Assembly: GCF_051235805.1 (NCBI RefSeq)
Contig: NZ_JBPNXV010000001.1
Location: 1,612,001-1,676,000 of the forward strand
From: Pseudothermotoga_B sp051235805
Lineage (GTDB): Bacteria; Thermotogota; Thermotogae; Thermotogales; DSM-5069
DNA: 64,000 nucleotides
Reading direction: 5' to 3'
Shown here: positions 1 through 8,338 of the stretch, piece by piece
Layout: each line of letters opens with the position of its first letter
Numbering within the stretch: position 1 is the stretch's first letter
Program-made: the position numbers and the translations under genes
The notes under the pieces: generated by a model
Told to the model about the DNA's origin: nothing
What the model saw: only the letters and a program-made list of their open reading frames with translations
The model's database searches: none

Positions 1-263
1 TTTTCTAAATCCGCGTCAAGGTTGTTATCATAATAAGCAAGAGAAGAAATACTCAACCCCTTTTTCTCGAGTAAACTTTTGATTTTTTCAGCTTTCTCTT
101 CGTCAAACTGCTCGACATCTATGGTCGTCGATGAAAAATCTCTTTCATTCACAACTGGCCATGCTGCAACTTCCAATGCTTCAAAGCCATTTTCACAAGC
201 CCAATTTGCAATCTCTTCAAATTTCATCTTTCCAAGTGCAACCGTCAAGAATCCCACTTTCAT
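1..263 (-). CDS. Sugar phosphate isomerase/epimerase, TIM-barrel (partial, cut by left edge)
   Basis: Only the first 87 codons are in the window. The ATG at 261-263 follows a good ribosome site (GGGAGG, about 7 nt upstream). The peptide begins MKVGFLTVALGKMKFEE and continues with a stretch typical of the AP-endonuclease-2/xylose-isomerase-like TIM-barrel family (GFEALEVAAWP). Members isomerise or epimerise free or phosphorylated sugars and keto-acids with a divalent metal. It is the last visible gene of the long minus-strand sugar operon, 59 nt after the binding-protein gene, with a stem-loop in the gap. It is the third such protein in the operon. The substrate cannot be read from this part. 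Confidence 0.8.
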   Translation of the reverse strand, partial: MKVGFLTVALGKMKFEEIANWACENGFEALEVAAWPVVNERDFSSTTIDVEQFDEEKAEKIKSLLEKKGLSISSLAYYDNNLDADLE

Positions 264-292
264 AAGATTGCCTCCCTCGAATAAGATAAGAG

Positions 293-318
293 CAGGGTCA
301 GGCAGAAGCCTGACCCTG
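293..318 (-). promoter_or_regulatory. Intercistronic stem-loop after sugar-binding protein gene
   Basis: Perfect 11-bp inverted repeat CAGGGTCAGGC/GCCTGACCCTG with a 4-nt loop, starting 5 nt after the stop codon of the binding-protein gene. It has no U-run, so it is more likely an mRNA-stabilising or partial processing/termination hairpin than a full terminator. The other operon-borne binding-protein genes here have the same arrangement. Confidence 0.7.
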
Positions 319-322
319 AGAC

Positions 323-1270
323 TCAGAAGACCGATTCTGGGAAGTAGTAGTCTTTTGCGTTCTCTTTTGTGACTGTCTCTGTTGCCAGTATTATCTTTCT
401 TGGAATACCTCTCTGGTAGAAACCATTGAGATCTTGTTTCTTCAACGCCATCACCGCGAGATTAATCGCCGTTGAGATCATGTTCGGCGGATAGGTGAAG
501 TTAACACCTATGAGTGGATGACCATCCATGATCATTTTGACCATGTTCTTCTCACAAGCTCCGCCAACCAAAACTATGTTCTTGTCTCTTCCTGCTTGTC
601 TGAGTGCCAAAAGAACACCGTGGAGCATGTCATCGTCGCCTGTCCAGACAGCATCGATCGTTGGGAACTTTGTCAAAAGCGTTTGCATCACTTCAAAAGC
701 CTTTTCTCTGCTCCAGTATCCCGGTTGTTCTGCAATGATCTTCAGATCTGGGTACAGGCTTATGGCATCTTTGAAAGCCTTGACTCTTTCATCGTCAATG
801 CTGCATGGTATACCCCTGATAACCACGACATTTCCTTTACCTTTGAGCTTCTCGGCGATGTACTTTCCTGCGAGATAGCCGTACATGTAGTTGTCACCAG
901 CGATGTAGGTGTTGTACTCTTCAGAGTTTATCCCTCTGTCCACTATGACTGTGAATACACCTTGTCTGAAAGCTTGAACACAGATTGGTGTAAGTGGAGC
1001 CGATTCGTACGGGTTGATCACAAGTGCGTCGATGCCCTTTGCCAAAAGTGCCTGTACTTGAGCGATCTGTTCACTTGGTTCTTTCGCTGTGACCAGGTAG
1101 AACTCAGCGTTCGGATCGTTCTGATACTGCTTGATCGCATATTGCGCCCACCAAACCATTCCACCAGTCCAACCGTGGTCTGCTGCAGGAATTGCCACAC
1201 CTACTCTGAGCTTCTGAGCAAAACTCAGTACTACCATGGCTACAAACAGGATAACAAGAAACTTTCTCAC
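323..1270 (-). CDS. Sugar ABC transporter substrate-binding protein (RbsB-like)
   Basis: Extracytoplasmic binding protein of the ribose/galactose type (Peripla_BP_4 fold), 315 aa. Residues 1-18 form a signal peptide (MRKFLVILFVAMVVLSFA), so it is exported and presents sugar to the permease. The mature chain shows the two-lobed binding fold, including the AGDNYMYGYLAGKYIAEKL-type helix after the first hinge. A good ribosome site (GGGAGGTG) precedes the ATG. It follows the matching permease by 37 nt and is followed by a stem-loop. It is the second binding protein of this operon and only distantly similar to the one at 10922-11938, so the two importers probably differ in ligand. The ligand is unknown. 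Confidence 0.9.
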   Translation of the reverse strand: MRKFLVILFVAMVVLSFAQKLRVGVAIPAADHGWTGGMVWWAQYAIKQYQNDPNAEFYLVTAKEPSEQIAQVQALLAKGIDALVINPYESAPLTPICVQAFRQGVFTVIVDRGINSEEYNTYIAGDNYMYGYLAGKYIAEKLKGKGNVVVIRGIPCSIDDERVKAFKDAISLYPDLKIIAEQPGYWSREKAFEVMQTLLTKFPTIDAVWTGDDDMLHGVLLALRQAGRDKNIVLVGGACEKNMVKMIMDGHPLIGVNFTYPPNMISTAINLAVMALKKQDLNGFYQRGIPRKIILATETVTKENAKDYYFPESVF

Positions 1271-1307
1271 AAAAACACCTCCCTTGAAATTACCCCCAAA
1301 ATGGGGT

Positions 1308-2273
1308 TTATTCTTTTCTCAGATTTTGCAGTATTACCGCTCCGATGATGATCAAACCCTTAACCGTGCCTTGAAGGTACACTGCCACGTTGAGCATGAC
1401 AAGCATGTTGTTTATAACTCCCAAGATTAAGGCACCAAAGAATGTGCCGAAAATACTACCCTTACCGCCGCTGAGACTTGTGCCTCCTATCACCGCAGCA
1501 GCGATTGCATCGAGCTCAAAGCCATTTCCTGTAGAGGACGAACTCACCGCACTCATCATTGAAGACAACAAGATTGCAGATGTTGCAACAGAAATACCGC
1601 TCACTACATAGGTCCAGGTTCTGACCATATCTACATTGATCGCCGAATACATCGCTGCCGTCTCATTTGCGCCCACGGCGAAGATATGCCTACCGAACTT
1701 GGTCTTATCGAGCAAGATGTAAGCTACAATGGCATAGACGATGAACACAAGCATCGGTAAAGGTAACCCAAAGACGAACTTCATTCCTATACTGGTGTAT
1801 CTCTGCGACATAGTCATGTAGACTCCACCGTTGGCAAAGTTCAAAACTAAGGATCTGTAGATTGCCATACCACCGAGCGTTGTAACAAAGGCTGGTATTC
1901 TACCCTTTGTTGTCAGAAGCCCTATACCAAAGCCTAAGAGCACTGCCACTGCATAGGTGATCAAGATCGAAAGAATCACAGAAGATGTTCTATCACCAAA
2001 TTTGTTCACCAACTGGATCGCCACAGCACCCAATAAGGCGAGCATTGAACCTACGGAAAGGTCTATGCCCCCCGCTATCATCACAAAGGTTATACCAATG
2101 GCGATGATTCCAACATAAGATGTCTGCCAGAATATGTTCAGTATATTTCTTGGTTTCAGAAACGCAGGGCTCAGAATTCCAGAGAAAACCATCAGACCAA
2201 TCAGAATGAAAACTATAAGATATTTTGATAGATTGATACTTCTGAAAGTTTTCTTAGCCGTTATAAGAATCAC
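1308..2273 (-). CDS. Sugar ABC transporter permease (RbsC-like)
   Basis: Integral membrane protein of 321 aa, BPD_transp_2 family, with about eight to ten hydrophobic segments. The family motifs are clear: GGIDLSVGSMLAL near residue 67 and the cytoplasmic loop AVIGGTSLSGGKGS near residue 262, which couples to the ATPase. It should form the membrane channel of the importer with the ATPase (2254-3765) and binding protein (323-1270). The start is GTG at 2273, inside the last 20 nt of the ATPase gene, which implies translational coupling. A short C-rich/G-rich inverted repeat (1292-1307) lies just after its stop. Confidence 0.92.
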   Translation of the reverse strand: MILITAKKTFRSINLSKYLIVFILIGLMVFSGILSPAFLKPRNILNIFWQTSYVGIIAIGITFVMIAGGIDLSVGSMLALLGAVAIQLVNKFGDRTSSVILSILITYAVAVLLGFGIGLLTTKGRIPAFVTTLGGMAIYRSLVLNFANGGVYMTMSQRYTSIGMKFVFGLPLPMLVFIVYAIVAYILLDKTKFGRHIFAVGANETAAMYSAINVDMVRTWTYVVSGISVATSAILLSSMMSAVSSSSTGNGFELDAIAAAVIGGTSLSGGKGSIFGTFFGALILGVINNMLVMLNVAVYLQGTVKGLIIIGAVILQNLRKE

Positions 2274-3765
2274 CTTCCTCTAAACCTGTAGCAAGATAAA
2301 TGAGATTCTTCTCGTTTATCTCTTCACCAGTTACAATTCCAACTATTCTTCCGTTTCTCATAACTATGACTCTGTTGCACAGCCCAATGATCTCTGGCAA
2401 TTCAGAAGAAACCACGATGAAGGTGACGCCGAGTTCCTCGATCATTTGATGCATGATCTGATATATCTGGTACTTTGCGTTTACATCCACACCACGTGTA
2501 GGTTCATCGAAGATAAAAACCTTCGCGCCTGTGAGGACCAGTTTGGAGATCACCACTTTCTGTTGATTGCCACCGCTCAGGGTTTTGGCAAGTTGAAATG
2601 GTGTTCTGGCTTTTATGTCGAATTTTTGTTGGTAATTCTTAAAGGTCTTGATCTCATCTTTCCTCTTGAGGAGTATCTTCGAAAATTTCTCAAGTGACAT
2701 GAGCGTGGTGTTCATGAAACTTTGAAGAGAAAGGATTATTCCAGCGGTCTTTCTGTCTTCAGGAAGATACGCAATCCCCAAATCTCTTGCACTTTGGGGT
2801 GAATTGATGTTAACGGTTTTTCCATCCAGCAGTATTTCACCGGCTTCTAACTTTCTAATACCTATTATCGTCTCCATCAGTTCAGTACGACCAGAACCCA
2901 CAAGACCGTAGAAGCCAAGCACTTCCTTCTTGAAGACTTTGAAACTGAGATTTCTGAAGGTTCCATCTTTTGCGGTGAGGTTTCTAACCTCCAAGACCAC
3001 CTCTTCTGTGGGCTTGGATCTTGGGGGGTACAGTTCTTCCAACTTTCTTCCGATCATGAGTTCTGCTATCTGCTTTTCTGTAAGCTGTTCTGTTTTTCCT
3101 TCGTAGACCTTTCTTCCATCTCTCAACACTATCAGATCATCGGTGACCGATTTGATCTCCCTGAGTTTGTGAGAGATGAAAACAACCGTGACACCTGAAA
3201 TCTTCATACTCCTTACGACTTCGAAGAGTTTACCGATTTCGTCTTCACTCAAAGAAGAAGTCGGTTCATCCATTATCAAAACCTTGACTTGTTTCGATAT
3301 CGCTTTTATTATTTCTACCATCTGTTTCTGTGCTGGAGAAAGCTCTGAGACGTAGAGTCTTGGTTCTATTTTCAAACCAAATCTGTTCAGATACTGCTGT
3401 GTTTTCTCAATCATCTCTTTCTTCTTGAGGAAGAGATTCTTTTCAATCTCATCTCCAAGAAAGATGTTTTCATACACCCTCAGTGTGTCTACCAGATTGA
3501 GTTCCTGTGGTATGAGAATTATGCCCATCGACTTGGCTTTGATTGGATTGAGGTAGACCCGTTGGTTTTCAACAAAGACTTCACCATCGCTTGGCTGTAA
3601 GAACCCAGAAAGAATTCTCATCAAAGTGGACTTCCCTGCACCGTTTTCTCCTACTACACCGTAGATCTTCGATCTTTGAAACTGCACATCAACGTTGTGC
3701 AAGACTCTCACAGAAGAAAAGTCCATGCATATGTTCTTTCCAGATAGAACGATCGTATCACTCAT
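2254..3765 (-). CDS. Sugar ABC transporter ATP-binding protein (RbsA-like, duplicated)
   Basis: 503 aa with two fused ABC ATPase modules, as in the RbsA/MglA/XylG family. The first has Walker A GENGAGKST at residues 39-47, a degenerate signature (LSPAQKQM) and Walker B ending LIMDEPTSS. The second has a degenerate Walker A (GSGRTE near 290), a canonical signature LSGGNQQK near 395 and FIFDEPTRG. One catalytic and one degenerate site are normal for this family. It powers the importer formed with the downstream permease and binding protein. Its start overlaps the dehydrogenase stop by 8 nt and its end overlaps the permease by 20 nt. Confidence 0.94.
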   Translation of the reverse strand: MSDTIVLSGKNICMDFSSVRVLHNVDVQFQRSKIYGVVGENGAGKSTLMRILSGFLQPSDGEVFVENQRVYLNPIKAKSMGIILIPQELNLVDTLRVYENIFLGDEIEKNLFLKKKEMIEKTQQYLNRFGLKIEPRLYVSELSPAQKQMVEIIKAISKQVKVLIMDEPTSSLSEDEIGKLFEVVRSMKISGVTVVFISHKLREIKSVTDDLIVLRDGRKVYEGKTEQLTEKQIAELMIGRKLEELYPPRSKPTEEVVLEVRNLTAKDGTFRNLSFKVFKKEVLGFYGLVGSGRTELMETIIGIRKLEAGEILLDGKTVNINSPQSARDLGIAYLPEDRKTAGIILSLQSFMNTTLMSLEKFSKILLKRKDEIKTFKNYQQKFDIKARTPFQLAKTLSGGNQQKVVISKLVLTGAKVFIFDEPTRGVDVNAKYQIYQIMHQMIEELGVTFIVVSSELPEIIGLCNRVIVMRNGRIVGIVTGEEINEKNLIYLATGLEEGDSYNG

Positions 3766-4792
3766 TGATCTTCATGGCTCCTCCTCTGTTTGAGGATTCA
3801 AAGATCTTCTCAACAACCTTCACCGCTATTAGACCATCCTCTGGTTTGACGATTGGTTCTTCAAGTTCCAGGCAGACCTTTGCAAAATGATCTATGACAG
3901 GCATCTTCCAGTATGGATCTTCGTTGGTGAAAAGTGGTTTCATAATGATCTCACCGTGCATCGTCACTGGCTTTGATAAGTAGATATCGATCTTCGATGG
4001 ATCAGTCTGACCAATCTTTAAGGTGCCCTTTTCGCCGTATATAACGAAATAGTTCTCCTCTAAACCCTTTGTAATCCAGTTAGCATCGAGTGTTGCAATT
4101 CCCCCATTCGAAAGTTTCAAAACAGCACTTGCTACATCTTCCACAGTACCTTGTTTCTCAAGAGTTCCGATCATCCCAGTACACTCGGTTATCTCTAAGC
4201 CAGTCAGGTATCTTATCAAATCGACTTTGTGAACCCCGAGATCTCCCAAAGCTCCGAACATCGCTGAATCTTTCTGGAAAAACCAAGCGGCTTTCGGTGA
4301 CCAATTCTCAGGTCCGGAATGACCAAACATAGTCTTTACAAGTCTTATTTGACCAATTAACCCTGAGGCAACTATGTCCTTGGCTTTCTGGTGGTGAGGG
4401 AAAAATCTCTGAGAATGGTTAGTCATCAACACCTTTTGCACTTGCCGGGCAGTTTTAACCATCTCTTCCCCCTCTTGAGAGTTTGTCGCCATAGGCTTTT
4501 CAACGAGCACATGTTTGCCCTTTCTCAAAGCTTCTATCGCTACCTTCGCATGAAGGTAATTTGGCAGGGCAACGATCACAGCGTCAATATCGTCTCTTTC
4601 AAGTAAATGTGTGTAATCTGAATAGAAGCTTATTTTTTCGTCTTTCAATTTTTCCCTGAAGAAGTTCAGTCTTTGCTCGTTGCTATCAGATATCGCAACG
4701 AGTCGAGCATATTCAGAGTAAAGAGTATTGGGAATGTGCAACACCTCGGAAATCTTCCCAGCGCCTATGACACCTATTCCCATTTTTTTCAC
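3758..4792 (-). CDS. Gfo/Idh/MocA family NAD(P)-dependent oxidoreductase
   Basis: Oxidises or reduces a hydroxyl of a cyclic sugar, inositol or sugar acid with NAD(P). The N-terminal Rossmann fold shows GIGVIGAGKISEVLH. The family motif EKPMA follows (the lysine is usually catalytic), then GDLGVHKVDLIRYL with the conserved Asp/His of the active site. The start is set at GTG 4790-4792, about 8 nt after GGAGG, giving 344 aa. A longer frame to 4933 would overlap the PIG-L gene and has no ribosome site. It lies 13 nt after the PIG-L hydrolase gene and overlaps the ATPase gene by 8 nt, so it is part of the sugar operon. An inositol- or keto-sugar-dehydrogenase role is an inference from family and context. 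Confidence 0.88.
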   Translation of the reverse strand: MKKMGIGVIGAGKISEVLHIPNTLYSEYARLVAISDSNEQRLNFFREKLKDEKISFYSDYTHLLERDDIDAVIVALPNYLHAKVAIEALRKGKHVLVEKPMATNSQEGEEMVKTARQVQKVLMTNHSQRFFPHHQKAKDIVASGLIGQIRLVKTMFGHSGPENWSPKAAWFFQKDSAMFGALGDLGVHKVDLIRYLTGLEITECTGMIGTLEKQGTVEDVASAVLKLSNGGIATLDANWITKGLEENYFVIYGEKGTLKIGQTDPSKIDIYLSKPVTMHGEIIMKPLFTNEDPYWKMPVIDHFAKVCLELEEPIVKPEDGLIAVKVVEKIFESSNRGGAMKINE

Positions 4793-4805
4793 GATACACA
4801 CCTCC

Positions 4806-5441
4806 TCAAATCGAAGCGATGTCCAAAAGTTTTTTCCTGTAAGGAGCCAAAGGAAACCTTGAGCCGCAGTATTTGAAAACTTCTGCAAACTCACAACCAA
4901 CTTGAATGCCTCTGAAACCAGGTGCATAGACAATAGACGGCAATATCTCTTTCAAATAGACTTTCTCTTCAAAGGCATCCTTCATGAGCTCTATCGCCTT
5001 TTTCCTGAACTCAAAGAACTGCGTTATGTCAACAGCCACATCGAAGTCGAAATCTATACTCGAGGCTGGTATCTCAAAAAGATAGATCTGTTTTTCGAAA
5101 GTTCTTGCCAATCTCACCGTCTGCTCAGAGACTATCTGATGATCATAAAGGATCTCTTTATCCCAATGCGTAAAAACAATTTGTGGATCTAATTCTTGAA
5201 AGACCTTCCTAAGATCTTCTGACAGCTGGTGCTGGTTTATCTTGCCATACGAGTATTGAAAGTACATCGGTTTTGCCCCGAGCAGCTTCATTGCGTCCTC
5301 AAACCCCACTATTCTGTCACCACAAACGCTGATCACATGAACCTCATGACCATTCAATGTGAATCTCTTTATGGTTCCACCCATGCCTATGACTGAATCA
5401 TCGCTGTGAGCTGAAACAACAAGAATTTTCTTCAGAATCAT
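4806..5441 (-). CDS. PIG-L/LmbE family zinc hydrolase (N-deacetylase-like)
   Basis: 211 aa, LmbE-like fold. Known members remove N-acetyl groups from GlcNAc conjugates, for example GlcNAc-PI, mycothiol and bacillithiol precursors or chitobiose. The metal motif near the N-terminus is AHSDDS (His12, Asp14, Asp15), a variant of the usual AHPDDE; the closing Glu is Ser here. The second metal site appears as YDHQIV with His101. Start ATG overlaps the LacI-regulator stop by one base (TGATG). Its place inside a sugar catabolic operon suggests either an N-acetylated sugar substrate or hydrolysis of a keto/lactone intermediate. The sequence does not decide between these. Confidence 0.85.
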   Translation of the reverse strand: MILKKILVVSAHSDDSVIGMGGTIKRFTLNGHEVHVISVCGDRIVGFEDAMKLLGAKPMYFQYSYGKINQHQLSEDLRKVFQELDPQIVFTHWDKEILYDHQIVSEQTVRLARTFEKQIYLFEIPASSIDFDFDVAVDITQFFEFRKKAIELMKDAFEEKVYLKEILPSIVYAPGFRGIQVGCEFAEVFKYCGSRFPLAPYRKKLLDIASI

Positions 5442-6433
5442 CAGTCCTTTCTCTTGAGACTCGACTGTCTCACAACCAACCTTGGCGAGAAAACATATCT
5501 CTTCACCTTTGTGTTACCTTTGATCAATTCAAAGAGCAATTTTGCCGAGATCTCACCCATTTCTTCAACAGGTTGATGAACAGAAGAAAGAGATGGTGAG
5601 ATGATTTCACAAAGTTCCTCGTCGTTGTCGAAACCAACGACAGCTATATCTTGTGGCACACTCAAACCGAATTCTCTAATCGCCTTCATGGCACCAACTG
5701 CCACAAGATCGTTCATACAGAAGACACCATCTACGATGTGCCCAGAGGCAAGAATCTTCTTCATCTGTTCATAACCAGCAACTTCATCATAACCAACGGC
5801 ATAGGCAGATGGTGGCAAATTGAATTCCTTAAGAGCTGCCTGATAACCCTCAAGCCTTAGGAGTGAGACGTACAGCTCATGAGTTCCACCCAAATGTACG
5901 ACCTTTCCACAACCGCTTTCTATCAAATGTTTTGTGGCACAGTAGGCACCGTAGAAGTTATCCAGCACAATTGAGACAACGTTCTCCATATTATAATCCT
6001 TATCGAACACGACAACGGGGATGTACGAAGAAACCTCGAGCACCAAATCATCACTGACGCGGGAGTTGCCTATTATGATTCCATCGACTCCGTGAAATCG
6101 TGCATTTCTTATTAGCTTTTCCTCTCTCTCCAGATTTCTGAAAGAATCCATAAGAACGACCAGTGTGTCTTCGCCACAAGCTTTTTCAACACCTCGTGTA
6201 AGACGTGCGAAGAATGGGTTCACGATATCTGGCACAATGAGACCTATCGAAGTGATCTTTGTCTTCTTTGCCATGACTCTGGCGTGGTAATTTGGTGTAT
6301 ACCCAAGTTCCTTAGCCACACGTAAGATCTCCTTGCGTTTCCTTTCGCTGACTTGACCCTTACCGTTCAGAACCCTTGATACAGTCGAGACCGACACCTT
6401 TGTTAAGTGTGCTATCTCTTTGAGTTTGGTCAC
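5441..6433 (-). CDS. LacI-family transcriptional regulator
   Basis: 330 aa. Residues 1-50 form the LacI helix-turn-helix and hinge helix (TKVSVSTVSRVLNGKGQVS, then ELGYTPN). The rest is a periplasmic-binding-protein-like sensor domain ending with the usual dimer segment. GTG start 6 nt after GGAGGT. It is encoded within the operon it probably controls, and a LacI-type palindrome with a central CG (12069-12082) lies just downstream of the candidate promoter at the operon head. The effector is probably the transported sugar or an intermediate; this is inferred. Confidence 0.93.
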   Translation of the reverse strand: MTKLKEIAHLTKVSVSTVSRVLNGKGQVSERKRKEILRVAKELGYTPNYHARVMAKKTKITSIGLIVPDIVNPFFARLTRGVEKACGEDTLVVLMDSFRNLEREEKLIRNARFHGVDGIIIGNSRVSDDLVLEVSSYIPVVVFDKDYNMENVVSIVLDNFYGAYCATKHLIESGCGKVVHLGGTHELYVSLLRLEGYQAALKEFNLPPSAYAVGYDEVAGYEQMKKILASGHIVDGVFCMNDLVAVGAMKAIREFGLSVPQDIAVVGFDNDEELCEIISPSLSSVHQPVEEMGEISAKLLFELIKGNTKVKRYVFSPRLVVRQSSLKRKD

Positions 6434-6458
6434 CTGCTAACCTCCTTCAAGAATTGAC

Positions 6459-7436
6459 TCAGAAAGTGATAGCAGCGAGGTCTGACTCAGTCATTTCTCT
6501 GACTATCTCTTCTCTCTCTCTGAAATATTCAACGGACTCTTTGACCAATTTGTTCATCATGGACTCATCTGGTACAGAGTTTGCAAGCACATATGGATTC
6601 GTATATGGTCCAAGTGGTTCAAAGGTGATGAACCTACCTTCTTGATTCATACCAACTAAGTACGCCGCCATGATCACCAAATCCAGATCAATCATACCCT
6701 TCCCAGGTCCATCGCGATTACTGTCTGCTATATGTAAGTTTATGAGCCTATCTCCACATGAAAGAATTACTTGTGCGATGTTTTTCTCTTCACACAGCAT
6801 GTGGTAAATGTCGCCGTTTACATAGTAAATCGCAGGATGATTCACCAATTCTATGTATTTCAAAGCCTGTTCAACTGTGTGAACCAGACTCACCTCGGCA
6901 GATCTTATCGGTTCAACAGCTGCAATAACTTTGGATTGCTCAAAGTATTCGGCACAGAGCCGCAAAGTTTCGGCACTTCTGTACAGCTCATAGTCATCCT
7001 GCGGTACTGTTCTTCCAACGGCACTTGGTACCACTATGAGATACCTACCACCAACGAGTTGGGCATATTCTATCTGCCTTCTGATGTAGTCAATGGCTGC
7101 CTGTCTCACGTATGGATTAATGCTCGAAAGATCATTGTAATCTGAATACAGCCCACAAATCCCAGAGACCTGCATTTGAAAATCTTCAAGCCATTTGTTG
7201 ATCAGCTCAAAATTCTGATGAAGATCATGAGTATAGCTGTCTCCCTTTAACTCTACGTAATCGATGCCATTCTCTTTCAGTCTTTTCAAAGATCTTTCAA
7301 CTGGTTCTCGACCGAACATCCAGATGCTCCATGACAGGTCGAATCTTCTCTCCAATTTCTGTGGGTACTTTCTCTTGAACTCGAGAAAACTCTTCATTAT
7401 CTCAACTTTCTTGGCTTGAAAATTCTGCAATTTCAT
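6459..7436 (-). CDS. Sugar phosphate isomerase/epimerase, TIM-barrel
   Basis: 325 aa protein of the xylose-isomerase-like TIM-barrel family. Family-type segments are YVELKGDSY near residue 80, AAVEPIRSAE (metal Glu) and ITFEPLGPY (late metal Glu). The enzyme should move a keto group or invert a carbon centre by metal-assisted proton transfer. The N-terminal 35 residues before the barrel are longer than usual. ATG start after GAGAGGTG. It lies 12 nt downstream of another epimerase gene and 25 nt before the regulator. Substrate not known; related enzymes act on tagatose/psicose, keto-inositols or keto-gluconates. Confidence 0.85.
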   Translation of the reverse strand: MKLQNFQAKKVEIMKSFLEFKRKYPQKLERRFDLSWSIWMFGREPVERSLKRLKENGIDYVELKGDSYTHDLHQNFELINKWLEDFQMQVSGICGLYSDYNDLSSINPYVRQAAIDYIRRQIEYAQLVGGRYLIVVPSAVGRTVPQDDYELYRSAETLRLCAEYFEQSKVIAAVEPIRSAEVSLVHTVEQALKYIELVNHPAIYYVNGDIYHMLCEEKNIAQVILSCGDRLINLHIADSNRDGPGKGMIDLDLVIMAAYLVGMNQEGRFITFEPLGPYTNPYVLANSVPDESMMNKLVKESVEYFREREEIVREMTESDLAAITF

Positions 7437-7448
7437 CTGAACACCTCT

Positions 7449-8318
7449 CTACTTTTCTTCTTGAATGCCCAGTTCCTTCAAGGTGTTTCTCAACCAAAGG
7501 AGTGACTTTTCGAGTAGTATACCGCCTTTCCCTTCACACTCTATGCTCAGAGTTCCACCGTAACCGTTGTCTCTGAGTATTTGCAGAACTTTTCGAATAT
7601 TTTCAGCATTGACACCTTCCCCTACGGCGCAGTGGCTTATACCTATGCCGGTATCCTTACCTCTCAAGCTCATCGCGAGACTTTCAGACACATCTTTTAT
7701 GTGCACATGTTTTATCTTCTTTATGAATTTCTTGCAGAATTCAACAGGATCTTGTCCTGCTATGTAGGTATTCCCAGTATCAAGATTCAGCCCAAGTCTT
7801 TCGCTCTTCACAAAATCAAGCATCTTTTCAAGCATTTCAGGTTTTGTGGTGAAGTAGCCGTGTATTTCTATATTTATATTGATATCGTACAGCTCTGCAA
7901 GATCTACGAGGTAAGAATAAGACATCTTCATCAGTTCCATGGCTTCTTTTTCTGAAAGATCTTCAGGTTTGTTCAATCCGTCGGTAGTGGCTATGTTTTC
8001 ACAACCGATCAGCTTTGCCCAAGGGAGCGTCTTTTGAACGTACTGCACCCCAAAATACACACCATCTTTTCCTGAGAGCGGGTATGCGGCATCCAACTGG
8101 GAAAACCTCACACCATACTTAGCCATCTTCTCCTTCATCTTCAAAGGATCCTCAGACAAGGATATATGTGGAAAGTAGCCAAGGCCGTGTATCCACGAAA
8201 GACTCTCGATCACGCCGCATTCGATGTAATGCACATCATGATCTTTTGCCCACTGCAAAGTTTTTTCAAAACTGAAAACTGCCGAGTTGAACGCATCTGT
8301 GTGAAAGCCTATTTTCAT
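7449..8318 (-). CDS. Sugar phosphate isomerase/epimerase, TIM-barrel (IolE/IolH-like family)
   Basis: 289 aa, AP-endonuclease-2-like TIM barrel. The ordered metal-site strands are visible: NINIEIHGYF (Glu), LGLNLDTGNTYI (Asp), HVHIKDV (His) and LSIECEGKGG (Glu). These fit a divalent-metal sugar isomerase/epimerase. Start ATG follows GGAGGGATAAAT. It sits between the first permease (20 nt) and a second epimerase (12 nt). Similarity to keto-inositol or keto-sugar-acid epimerases is possible, but the reaction cannot be fixed from sequence alone. Confidence 0.86.
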   Translation of the reverse strand: MKIGFHTDAFNSAVFSFEKTLQWAKDHDVHYIECGVIESLSWIHGLGYFPHISLSEDPLKMKEKMAKYGVRFSQLDAAYPLSGKDGVYFGVQYVQKTLPWAKLIGCENIATTDGLNKPEDLSEKEAMELMKMSYSYLVDLAELYDININIEIHGYFTTKPEMLEKMLDFVKSERLGLNLDTGNTYIAGQDPVEFCKKFIKKIKHVHIKDVSESLAMSLRGKDTGIGISHCAVGEGVNAENIRKVLQILRDNGYGGTLSIECEGKGGILLEKSLLWLRNTLKELGIQEEK

Positions 8319-8338
8319 ATTTATCCCTCCTTGGATTC

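Noticed and set aside
518..1348. 276-codon open frame on the plus strand opposite a binding-protein gene
   Set aside because: It is antisense to a clear RbsB-like gene with a signal peptide. The translation has no family-like features and no ribosome site.
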